From assembly GCA_030631085.1 (NCBI GenBank), contig DAOVLV010000187.1, positions 1 through 5,062 of the forward strand: 5,062 nt of DNA, in the 5' to 3' direction. The position numbers and the translations under genes were made by a program. Under the pieces are notes generated by a model that worked only from the letters and a program-made list of their open reading frames with translations, did no database searches and had not been told where the DNA came from. The stretch is from Planctomycetales bacterium. GTDB lineage: Bacteria > Planctomycetota > Phycisphaerae > SM23-33. Positions 1 to 5,062 of the stretch are shown here, one piece after another (the first letter of the stretch is position 1; each line of letters opens with the position of its first letter).

Positions 1-1486
1 CGCCGAAGGTGCTTTCGGCCTTCAGTTCGCCACCCATCAATTCTGCGATTCGGCGAGTGATTGCCAGTCCCAGCCCCGTCCCGCCGTACTTTCGAGAGGT
101 TGACGCATCGGCCTGAGTGAACGCTTCAAAGAGTTTATCGAGGTTTTCCGGGGATATCCCGATACCCGTATCGACGACCTGGATTTCAACCGCCGGCGTA
201 CCGTCCCGCCACTCATGCAGGAACGAAACGATCATCTTTACCCCGCCGGTGTCGGTGAATTTGACGGCGTTTCCAACAAGATTAATCAGCGATTGCCGGA
301 GGCGGGCTTCATCGGAAGTAATCTCTTTCGGGAGCGGACCGGCGTATTCAGCCGATAGCGTGATACCCTTATCGATAGCGCGGACGCGCATCATACTGAG
401 AACCTCGGACACTACCGGCGGGATGCTGTACCGGCGGGACTCGATAGTCAACTTACCGGCTTCGATCTTGGAAATGTCGAGTATGTCGTTAATCAGCATT
501 AACAGGTGCTCGCCGTTACGACGGACGATAGTCAGGCATTTCGTTCGCTCATCGGACTCCTGCTCCGGGTCCATCATCAGCTCGGTGTATCCCAGGATCG
601 CCGTCAGAGGTGTTCGTATCTCGTGGCTCATATTGGCGAGAAACTCGCTCTTGGTCTGGTCGGCCATTTCGGCCGCCGTTGCCATCTTGTTGGCGCGTTC
701 GATTGCCGCTTCTAACTGCTCATTCGTCTCGGCCATATCGATAGTGGCGTTCTCGGCGGTTTCCTTGGCCTGACGAAGTTCCTCTTCCGCCCGTTTGCGG
801 CGGGTAATGTCGGTGTCGATCCCTCTGTAACCGACCAATTCTCCGTCGTCGTCAAATATCGGTGAACCGTTAGTCAGCAGGCAGACCCGCCGGCCGTTAT
901 TAGTGATGTTCCAGTTTTCCAGGTTGCGGAATGAGCACCTCTGGCGGATAATCTCTTCCAGGTAAGGACGTAGCCTCTCGGCATCCTTGGGGATCATAAA
1001 GTCAAACGGCGTTTTGCCTATGACATCCTTCCTGCTGTATCCGATAATGTCGCTGACACTTCTGGAACAGTATGTATAAACGCAGTTGGTGTCGGTTTCC
1101 CAGATCCAGTCTGACATGCTCTCGGCAATATCACGGAAACGACGTTCGGATTTGCGGATCGTCTCCTCTATACGCCGGCGCTCGCCCAATTCGCTCCTTA
1201 ATTCCCATTGGGTCTGCTTGAGCCGGCGACTTAGTTTGACAGCATAAATCGCCGTTGCCGTCATCGCTACCAATCCCACCACCATAATAGCAAGCCAATA
1301 CCAGTACTTCCTGACGACGCTGTCGGCGGTTACCGTACTGGTCTGCCCATCAGCGCCGAAGGCCGGACATGCCACTACCAAAACTACCGCAAGGAGCAAA
1401 AACAGACAGAGAAATCTTCCGTGTTGCCTTTGGAATGACGAAACGATCAGCGACTTGACGGCTTCTGCCGGGGCAGGGTCGAGCAT
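1..1486 (-). CDS. PAS-domain sensor histidine kinase, 3' end outside the window (partial)
   Basis: This is a membrane-anchored two-component histidine kinase; 495 residues are visible and the reading frame is open at the left edge. Residues about 25-40 are a hydrophobic signal or membrane segment ([16 protein letters not shown]). After a short gap comes a second membrane segment at about 62-82 ([13 protein letters not shown]). A PAS/PAC domain follows at about 114-230 ([37 protein letters not shown]), then a helical linker at about 230-280. The dimerisation and phosphoacceptor domain has the H-box [10 protein letters not shown] with phosphorylatable His288. The ATPase domain shows the N-box ([11 protein letters not shown], about 402-412), G1 (DTGIGI, 439-444), F-box (FEAFTQAD) and G2 (GGTGLGL, 468-474). 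All key kinase residues are present. The space between the membrane segments is too short for a periplasmic sensor, so the PAS domain is the likely input. Whether receiver or Hpt domains follow is unknown. The start at 1486 is chosen because GGAGG lies 8 nt upstream; an ATG at 1501 is the alternative. The ligand and partner are not predictable. Confidence 0.93.
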   Translation of the reverse strand, partial: MLDPAPAEAVKSLIVSSFQRQHGRFLCLFLLLAVVLVVACPAFGADGQTSTVTADSVVRKYWYWLAIMVVGLVAMTATAIYAVKLSRRLKQTQWELRSELGERRRIEETIRKSERRFRDIAESMSDWIWETDTNCVYTYCSRSVSDIIGYSRKDVIGKTPFDFMIPKDAERLRPYLEEIIRQRCSFRNLENWNITNNGRRVCLLTNGSPIFDDDGELVGYRGIDTDITRRKRAEEELRQAKETAENATIDMAETNEQLEAAIERANKMATAAEMADQTKSEFLANMSHEIRTPLTAILGYTELMMDPEQESDERTKCLTIVRRNGEHLLMLINDILDISKIEAGKLTIESRRYSIPPVVSEVLSMMRVRAIDKGITLSAEYAGPLPKEITSDEARLRQSLINLVGNAVKFTDTGGVKMIVSFLHEWRDGTPAVEIQVVDTGIGISPENLDKLFEAFTQADASTSRKYGGTGLGLAITRRIAELMGGELKAESTFG

Positions 1487-1494
1487 ATACAGTG

Positions 1495-1499
1495 CCTCC
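1495..1499 (-). promoter_or_regulatory. Ribosome binding site of the histidine kinase gene
   Basis: On the minus strand the sequence is GGAGG, a perfect anti-Shine-Dalgarno match, placed 8 nt before the ATG at 1486. The in-frame ATG at 1501 would overlap this site and has only GAGAGG directly touching it, with no spacing. This decides the start in favour of 1486. Confidence 0.6.
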
Positions 1500-1536
1500 A
1501 TCCTCTCACGCCCACCCCGTAAGAGTGGCGCATAAA

Positions 1537-1557
1537 CCCAAGCCCCGACCCGACCCC
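1537..1557 (-). other. Candidate G-quadruplex motif in the leader of the histidine kinase gene
   Basis: On the minus strand four G-runs of 4, 3, 4 and 3 guanines are separated by loops of 2, 2 and 3 nt (GGGG TC GGG TC GGGG CTT GGG). This satisfies the usual four-tract pattern with short loops. It lies about 50 nt before the kinase start, on the coding strand, so it would be in the mRNA leader if transcription begins upstream. The rest of the stretch 1502-1625 has no ORF worth calling and no convincing -35/-10 pair that I can see. Folding and function are inferred only from the pattern. Confidence 0.4.
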
Positions 1558-1625
1558 GATAAGGACCACAAATTCCATCGACACCCCGACAACGCGACTT
1601 GAATTAGACGATTGAGAGCACAGTT

Positions 1626-1764
1626 AAAAGAGAATTTTGAATATTGAACAAGGAATGTCGAATTTCGAAGTAAAAATAGAAGAAACGGGGGGCCTTTGAG
1701 GGATGTTTTTTTACTTTTACTTCGAAATTCAAAATTCTCCGTTCATTATTCAATATTCTCTTTT
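1626..1764. repeat. 139-bp AT-rich inverted repeat between recG and the histidine kinase gene
   Basis: The left arm 1626-1681 and the reverse complement of the right arm 1709-1764 align without gaps over 56 positions with 47 matches. Both contain the core GAATTTCGAAGTAAAA, and the outer ends AAAAGAGAAT match. The arms enclose a 27-nt spacer with the run CGGGGGGCC. Each arm is built from short GAAT / TTGAA units. The right arm stops 3 nt from the recG stop codon. No target-site duplication is obvious and no ORF lies within. It is likely a dispersed intergenic repeat; the transcript could fold into a very long stem after recG and may end that transcription unit. I recall similar TTCGAATTTCGAA-type repeats in planctomycete intergenic DNA, which I cannot verify here. 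Confidence 0.8.
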
Positions 1765-1767
1765 CTC

Positions 1768-3846
1768 TCACCCCTCTGCGACCAGTCCTACTCGCCCGCC
1801 GTAGGCCTTGAGCATTTCGGCTCGGAGTGTCTGGTGTTCCGGGGCTGATATGTCCGGGTCGGTCTGGACGATGGCGAATGCGTCGCGACGGGCGATTTGC
1901 AGAAGTTCGTAATCTTCGATAAGGTCGGCGATTTTCAGTTCGGGCATCCCGTGCTGACGCGTTCCGAAAAATTCGCCGGGGCCGCGAAGACGCAAATCGG
2001 CTTCGGCAATCTTGAATCCGTCGTTCATCTCGGCCAGTACCCGCAGGCGCTCGGCGGCGATTGGGTTCTTCGAACCGGCGACGAGGATGCAGGCGGCATT
2101 GTCTTTTCCTCGTCCAATCCGCCCGCGCAACTGGTGCAGCTGCGCCAGCCCGAAACGCTCGGCGTTGACGACCACCATCACATTGGCGTTCGGCACGTCC
2201 AGCCCGACCTCGACGACCGTGCTGGCGACGAGGACGCGAATTTCCCCGGCGGCAAATCGTTTCATCGCCGATTGCTGCTCGGCTGTGGGCATTTGTCCGT
2301 GAATCAACCCGACGGTGTAATCGGCGAAAACCTCGTCGGTCAGTTCATCGTGGGCGGTTTGGGCGGCGGAAAGTTTCGCGTTTCCGGCATCGGCTACCAG
2401 CGGATAGACGAAATACGCCTGCTGACCGTCAGCCAGTCGCTCGCGGACAAACTCGAGCACTTCATCCATACGCGATTTATCGACGCATCGGGTTTGGGTT
2501 TCTCCCCTGCCCGGCGGCATCTCGTCGATGACCGAAACGTCCAGATCGCCGAATACCGTCAGCGCCAGCGTTCGCGGAATAGGCGTAGCCGTCATCACCA
2601 GGCAGTGCGGCGCGTATCCCTTGGCGCGGAACCCGCCACGCTGACGGACGCCGAACTTGTGCTGCTCATCGACGATAGTTACTCCAAGCGCCCGGAACCG
2701 AACCTTCTCGCTCAAAAGCGCGTGCGTTCCGACAACGATGTCGATCTTACCGTCGGCCAATCGTTCGAGGATGTCGTCTTTTTCGGCCTTCTTCTGAGCG
2801 CCGACCAGAAGGGCAATCCGCACACGCGAACCGGAAAGATATTGTTCGACCTTGGCGTAGTGCTGGCGGGCGAGGATTTCGGTCGGAGCCATTATTGCCG
2901 CCTGTTTGCGATGGGCGACGCCCACCAGTGCGGCATAGATGGCTACGACCGTTTTTCCGGAACCCACGTCGCCCTGGAGCAGGCGGTTCATAGGCCTGGA
3001 CCGTCCAAGGTCGGAGGCGATTTCCGCGATGACGCGGTCCTGTGAAGCCGTCAGATCGAATGGAAAACGCGCGCGGATACGCCGGTCAATCTTCCCGGAG
3101 ACTTTCAGCGAATGCGCAGGCCTGCTTACAGCCCGCATCCTCTGGATCGCGATTCCCAACTGCATCAGGATGAATTCATCGTACGCCAGCCGCCGTTTGG
3201 CGAGTGTCCACGCGGCATGGTCTTCGGGACGGTGCATTGCGGCGATGGCGTCAGGACGGGTCGGCAGGTCGCGCCGACGCAGGTGCTCGTCGTCGAACCA
3301 CCGTGCAAACAGGCGTTGCGTCTCCGGAAGGATGCCTTTGATGATATTGGATATCAGTCCGCTCGGCATAGGCCCGCAGGCCGGGTACACAGGGAGCAGT
3401 TCGTCGGCATCGAGGTTCGTCCCAGCCGGGTCCCAGATAACCTCCCACCTCGGATTGATGAACTGGAGCGTTTCCCGATAGACGGAGACCTTCCCGCTGA
3501 TGGCGATGTGCATGTCGGGCTTGATGCGGTCCTTTAGGTACCCGCCGTGGAACCACTTCGCGACGACCCACCCGGAGCCGTCGTCGAGTCCGCACTCAAA
3601 GTATGGTTTTCGGCCAAAGGCCTTATAGTTCGTTTCGCGGACGACGCCTGCGACGGTGGCAGCCGGTTCGTCGCCGCGAAGCGTCCCGATTGGCTGGACC
3701 TGTCGGCGGAGATTGAACCGGCGCGGGAAATAGAGCAGCAGGTCTTCGACCGTTCGGACGTCCGATTTGGCGAGTTGCTCGGACCTGTGGGGTCCGACGC
3801 CTTTGACGTACTGAACCGGAGTGTCGAGTTTTAGGCGCGTTAACAA
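1768..3846 (-). CDS. recG: ATP-dependent DNA helicase RecG
   Basis: RecG is a cytoplasmic superfamily 2 DNA translocase that remodels stalled replication forks and branch-migrates Holliday junctions during recombination and repair. From the TTG start the protein has 692 residues, very close to E. coli RecG (693). The N-terminus has a helix-hairpin-helix-like VQYVKGVGPHRSEQLAK (about 11-27), followed by the wedge/OB-fold region that grips branched DNA (about 50-150). Helicase motifs are complete: Walker A GDVGSGKT (292-299), Walker B/DEAH-type DEQH (393-396), TATPIPRT (419-426), motif V ASTVVEVGLD (from 541) and motif VI QLRGRIGRG (572-580). The RecG-specific C-terminal TRG region is present (GPGEFFGTRQHG, 622-633). 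An in-frame GTG at 3891 would add 15 residues, but these are the translation of a palindromic repeat, so TTG at 3846 is preferred; neither start has a clear ribosome binding site. The gene follows lysM closely and probably shares its promoter. Confidence 0.97.
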   Translation of the reverse strand: MLTRLKLDTPVQYVKGVGPHRSEQLAKSDVRTVEDLLLYFPRRFNLRRQVQPIGTLRGDEPAATVAGVVRETNYKAFGRKPYFECGLDDGSGWVVAKWFHGGYLKDRIKPDMHIAISGKVSVYRETLQFINPRWEVIWDPAGTNLDADELLPVYPACGPMPSGLISNIIKGILPETQRLFARWFDDEHLRRRDLPTRPDAIAAMHRPEDHAAWTLAKRRLAYDEFILMQLGIAIQRMRAVSRPAHSLKVSGKIDRRIRARFPFDLTASQDRVIAEIASDLGRSRPMNRLLQGDVGSGKTVVAIYAALVGVAHRKQAAIMAPTEILARQHYAKVEQYLSGSRVRIALLVGAQKKAEKDDILERLADGKIDIVVGTHALLSEKVRFRALGVTIVDEQHKFGVRQRGGFRAKGYAPHCLVMTATPIPRTLALTVFGDLDVSVIDEMPPGRGETQTRCVDKSRMDEVLEFVRERLADGQQAYFVYPLVADAGNAKLSAAQTAHDELTDEVFADYTVGLIHGQMPTAEQQSAMKRFAAGEIRVLVASTVVEVGLDVPNANVMVVVNAERFGLAQLHQLRGRIGRGKDNAACILVAGSKNPIAAERLRVLAEMNDGFKIAEADLRLRGPGEFFGTRQHGMPELKIADLIEDYELLQIARRDAFAIVQTDPDISAPEHQTLRAEMLKAYGGRVGLVAEG

Positions 3847-3861
3847 AGTCGTACATTTGTT

Positions 3862-3912
3862 CGTAGCATGGGCGTCTCGCCCATAATTCACGGGCGGGAC
3901 GCCCGTGCTACG
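3862..3912. repeat. 51-bp REP-like double-hairpin palindrome between lysM and recG
   Basis: The arms 3862-3884 and 3890-3912 are inverted copies (20 of 23 positions) around a 5-nt loop. Each arm is itself a hairpin: ATGGGCG-TCT-CGCCCAT at 3868-3884 and ACGGGCG-GGA-CGCCCGT at 3890-3906, each with a perfect 7-bp stem and 3-nt loop. The T:A pair at 3869/3883 is replaced by C:G at 3891/3905, a compensatory change. The element begins 3 nt after the lysM stop. Read on the minus strand in frame with recG it gives NYGRDAHAT; in another frame an ATG at 3884 gives MGETPMLR. These peptides are typical of repeat-derived mis-annotated N-termini. It is likely a mobile REP-type element; a role as RNA structure between the two genes is possible. 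Confidence 0.82.
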
Positions 3913-3915
3913 TTG

Positions 3916-4290
3916 TCAAGGGATCTGCAACACCTGACCGACACGTAACGTCGCCGGGTTGTCGATGTTGTTGGCCTGGGCGATATCTTTCCAGCGTCTG
4001 CCGTCGCCATAGAATTTCTTCGCCACCGACCAGAGCGTATCACCTTCGCAAAGGATGTAGGTTCTGACCGGCGCCGGCGCGGGCGTTTCGACGGTTTCCG
4101 GTTCGCGGGTATCAACGACGGGTTCGACGGTAGTTGTGGTTTCCGGCAAGGATTTCACCGGCATCAGTTTGCTGACAGGACGATCCGGCGCCGACAGATC
4201 CGCGGTTTCGGTGGTCTGTGGGCCGGCGGGCTTGCTGCAACCTGCCGACGCCAACATTGCCAATGCGGTGAGGATAACGACTCGCTTCAT
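3916..4290 (-). CDS. Small LysM-domain lipoprotein
   Basis: This 124-residue protein starts with a lipoprotein signal peptide: MKR, a hydrophobic stretch, and the lipobox SAGC with Cys18 as the predicted lipidated residue after signal peptidase II cleavage. Residues about 19-75 form a disordered linker rich in Thr, Pro, Glu and Val (TTTTVEP, ETPAPAPV). The C-terminal LysM domain occupies about 76-123 and shows the usual GDTLWSVAKKFYGDGRRWKD, ANNI and LRVGQVLQIP elements, so it should bind peptidoglycan glycan strands. The expected location is the periplasm, anchored to a membrane. The frame stays open upstream to 4500, but the ATG at 4290 is chosen because it gives the signal peptide and has AAGGGG 6 nt upstream. 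It is the first gene after a strong promoter and probably lies in one transcript with recG. There is no enzymatic domain, and the specific role is unknown. Confidence 0.9.
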   Translation of the reverse strand: MKRVVILTALAMLASAGCSKPAGPQTTETADLSAPDRPVSKLMPVKSLPETTTTVEPVVDTREPETVETPAPAPVRTYILCEGDTLWSVAKKFYGDGRRWKDIAQANNIDNPATLRVGQVLQIP

Positions 4291-4296
4291 AACAAA

Positions 4297-4302
4297 CCCC
4301 TT
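4297..4302 (-). promoter_or_regulatory. Ribosome binding site of the LysM lipoprotein gene
   Basis: AAGGGG on the minus strand ends 6 nt before the ATG at 4290. It supports that internal start over the longer open frame reaching 4500, whose extra residues would come from the terminator and promoter region. Confidence 0.55.
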
Positions 4303-4342
4303 GTAATGGTTGGTCAGGCCTTCGGCAACAACTGCATCAGTG

Positions 4343-4370
4343 ATAATAGCAGGTGGCGATGCGATGTCAA
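4343..4370 (-). promoter_or_regulatory. Sigma70-type promoter of the lysM-recG unit
   Basis: On the minus strand a perfect -35 box TTGACA (4365-4370) and a -10 box TATTAT (4343-4348, five of six consensus bases) are separated by 16 nt. Transcription would start near 4336, giving a leader of about 46 nt before the lysM ATG. The position, just downstream of the terminator of the preceding gene and directly before lysM, fits well. No operator palindrome is evident around it. Confidence 0.75.
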
Positions 4371-4410
4371 GGCCGGTCAGAAAATCCGTAATCAGGGCGA
4401 ATCGAAAAAT

Positions 4411-4461
4411 AAAAAGGAACGCCCCTTCCATCCCGTCAGGATGGAAAGAACGTCCCTTTTT
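4411..4461 (-). terminator. Intrinsic terminator of the PEP-CTERM gene
   Basis: Inverted arms 4411-4433 and 4439-4461 (19 of 23 matching) surround a 5-nt loop. Read on the minus strand all four mismatched positions become G:U wobbles, so a continuous 23-bp RNA stem can form, while the plus strand would have A:C mismatches. The minus-strand stem ends in CCTTTTT followed by ATTTTTCG, a U-rich tail. It lies 59 nt after the PEP-CTERM stop codon and 40 nt before the next promoter. This is where a terminator is expected. Confidence 0.78.
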
Positions 4462-4466
4462 CCACA

Positions 4467-4499
4467 TGCTCACTAAAGCCTGCCCCGTGGGGGTGAGCA
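4467..4499. repeat. Second small stem-loop after the PEP-CTERM gene
   Basis: TGCTCAC (4467-4473) pairs with GTGAGCA (4493-4499), and an inner CCCC (4483-4486) can pair with GGGG (4489-4492) across a two-base loop, leaving a 9-nt bulge on one side. It lies between the PEP-CTERM stop and the terminator hairpin, 5 bp from the latter. It could protect the 3' end of the mRNA or be part of a composite dispersed repeat with the terminator. It has no U-tract of its own. Confidence 0.45.
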
Positions 4500-4520
4500 C
4501 GCCGTGATTGTCTCAACTGT

Positions 4521-5062
4521 TCAACGACGTTTCCGTCGCAGGAGAACGCCGACCAGGCCTACGCCCAGAATCGTCAGCGTTGCCGGCTCGGGGACTGTGG
4601 TGATCGTGTACTCATCGACGTACAGGGTATAGGCTGACGAAAGACCGCCTTTGCTTCCCAGGCCGCCGTAGTAGTTGCCGATATTGCGGGGAACATCAGA
4701 GTAGCCACCCGCGCTTATGTCCCTGACGCCACGGGAGACCCCGTCAATGATAATCTCGGCCTGCCTCGGGCCCAGTTCCTGGGTAGCGCCCTCTATCGTC
4801 CGAGTCTCGGTCTCGGAGAGGTTGTGTACCACTTTCAGGTGAACCCATGCGTCGGCCTGTATCCAGTGGTGGTTCCAGCCGCCCAGGTTCGAATCGCTGA
4901 TTCTTACTTCGCCGGGATGATTAACTGCGTCGTACCACGTCCACCCGTAGGGCGGGAGCAGCAGATTTGCGCCGGCCCCTTCCCACGTATCCACGTTGGG
5001 CATGAGGCTGATTTGGCTGGACCCCTCGGCCAGTCCGGTGGGAATCCAGACGTGTATTTCCA
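4521..5062 (-). CDS. PEP-CTERM sorting-domain protein, 5' end outside the window (partial)
   Basis: The C-terminal 179 residues of a secreted protein are visible; the frame is open to the right edge, so the ATG at 5003 is internal and not a real start. The final 24 residues are a classic PEP-CTERM signal: VPEPATL, a hydrophobic helix (TILGVGLVGVLL) and a basic end RRKRR. In other bacteria such tails are recognised and processed by an exosortase after export, leaving the protein at the cell surface or in exopolysaccharide. The preceding region is rich in aromatic and small residues with alternating beta-strand-like segments (WIQADAWVHLKVVHNL, AEIIIDGVSRGV, AYTLYVDEYTI). This resembles a LamG/concanavalin-like jelly-roll domain ending just before the sorting signal, but that assignment is weak. 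No catalytic motif is recognisable. The gene stops at 4521 and is followed by two hairpins. Its upstream partners are not visible. Confidence 0.85.
   Translation of the reverse strand, partial: EIHVWIPTGLAEGSSQISLMPNVDTWEGAGANLLLPPYGWTWYDAVNHPGEVRISDSNLGGWNHHWIQADAWVHLKVVHNLSETETRTIEGATQELGPRQAEIIIDGVSRGVRDISAGGYSDVPRNIGNYYGGLGSKGGLSSAYTLYVDEYTITTVPEPATLTILGVGLVGVLLRRKRR

Noticed and set aside
117..773. A 218-codon open frame on the plus strand
   Set aside because: It is antisense to the PAS and kinase region of the histidine kinase, where the H-box, N-box and G-boxes are all intact; it shows no domain.
1626..1764. MITE with terminal inverted repeats and target duplication
   Set aside because: The arms are long and inverted, but I find no flanking direct duplication and no known transposon end, so I call only an inverted repeat.
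1897..3045. A 382-codon open frame on the plus strand
   Set aside because: It lies wholly antisense to recG, whose helicase motifs are complete. Its translation has no recognisable motif, and GC-rich codon use on the opposite strand easily keeps such frames open.
3914..3919. TTGACA on the minus strand overlapping the lysM stop, as a -35 box for recG
   Set aside because: Sixteen to eighteen bases downstream the sequence is GC-rich palindrome (CCGCCCG), with nothing resembling a -10 box.
4291..4500. Upstream extension of the LysM gene to an ATG at 4500
   Set aside because: The added residues would be translated from the terminator hairpins and promoter and would bury the lipoprotein signal peptide. 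The ATG at 4290 has both a ribosome binding site and a proper signal peptide.
4521..5003. Complete 160-residue protein starting with ATG at 5003
   Set aside because: The frame stays open with protein-like sequence (EIHVWIPTGLAEGSSQISL) to the window edge, and no signal peptide follows the ATG, as an exported PEP-CTERM protein would need. The start is outside the window.
1..5062. A defence, phage or other undescribed multi-gene system
   Set aside because: The genes are a housekeeping helicase, a small lipoprotein, a sensor kinase and a surface protein, with separate regulatory signals between most of them. Nothing links them into one system.

Overview
All four recognisable genes lie on the minus strand, so transcription runs from high to low coordinates. 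Reading in that direction, the window holds the 3' end of a secreted PEP-CTERM protein gene (4521 to the right edge), a small LysM lipoprotein gene (3916-4290), recG (1768-3846, or to 3891 with the longer start), and the 5' 495 codons of a PAS-domain histidine kinase that runs off the left edge (1-1486). There is no RNA gene, CRISPR array, transposase or phage gene.

The organism is probably a Gram-negative, diderm environmental bacterium of the Planctomycetota, perhaps Phycisphaerae-like. This is inferred from three things: the PEP-CTERM tail (VPEPATLTILG... RRKRR), the small lipoprotein, and a GC-rich palindrome whose translation (GRDAHAT / GETPMLR) I recall as common intergenic clutter in planctomycete and verrucomicrobial genomes. 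It is not proven. Intergenic DNA is rich in palindromes, while the genes look intact and ordinary.

Layout: the PEP-CTERM gene ends at 4521 and is followed by two hairpins (4467-4499 and 4411-4461). The second has the shape of a minus-strand intrinsic terminator. A strong sigma70-type promoter (TTGACA, 16 nt, TATTAT, at 4343-4370) then starts the lysM-recG transcription unit. The 51-bp two-hairpin palindrome at 3862-3912 fills the lysM-recG gap and has supplied an in-frame GTG that would lengthen RecG by 15 residues. Three bases after the recG stop, a 139-bp AT-rich inverted repeat (1626-1764) closes the unit. The histidine kinase then has its own leader containing a G-quadruplex motif (1537-1557) and a GGAGG site that favours the start at 1486.

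Functionally the genes look unrelated: surface protein, cell-wall-binding lipoprotein, replication-fork repair helicase, membrane signalling kinase. I see no undescribed multi-gene system. The most interesting material is the intergenic repeat structure, especially the compensatory base-pair change between the two hairpins next to recG.
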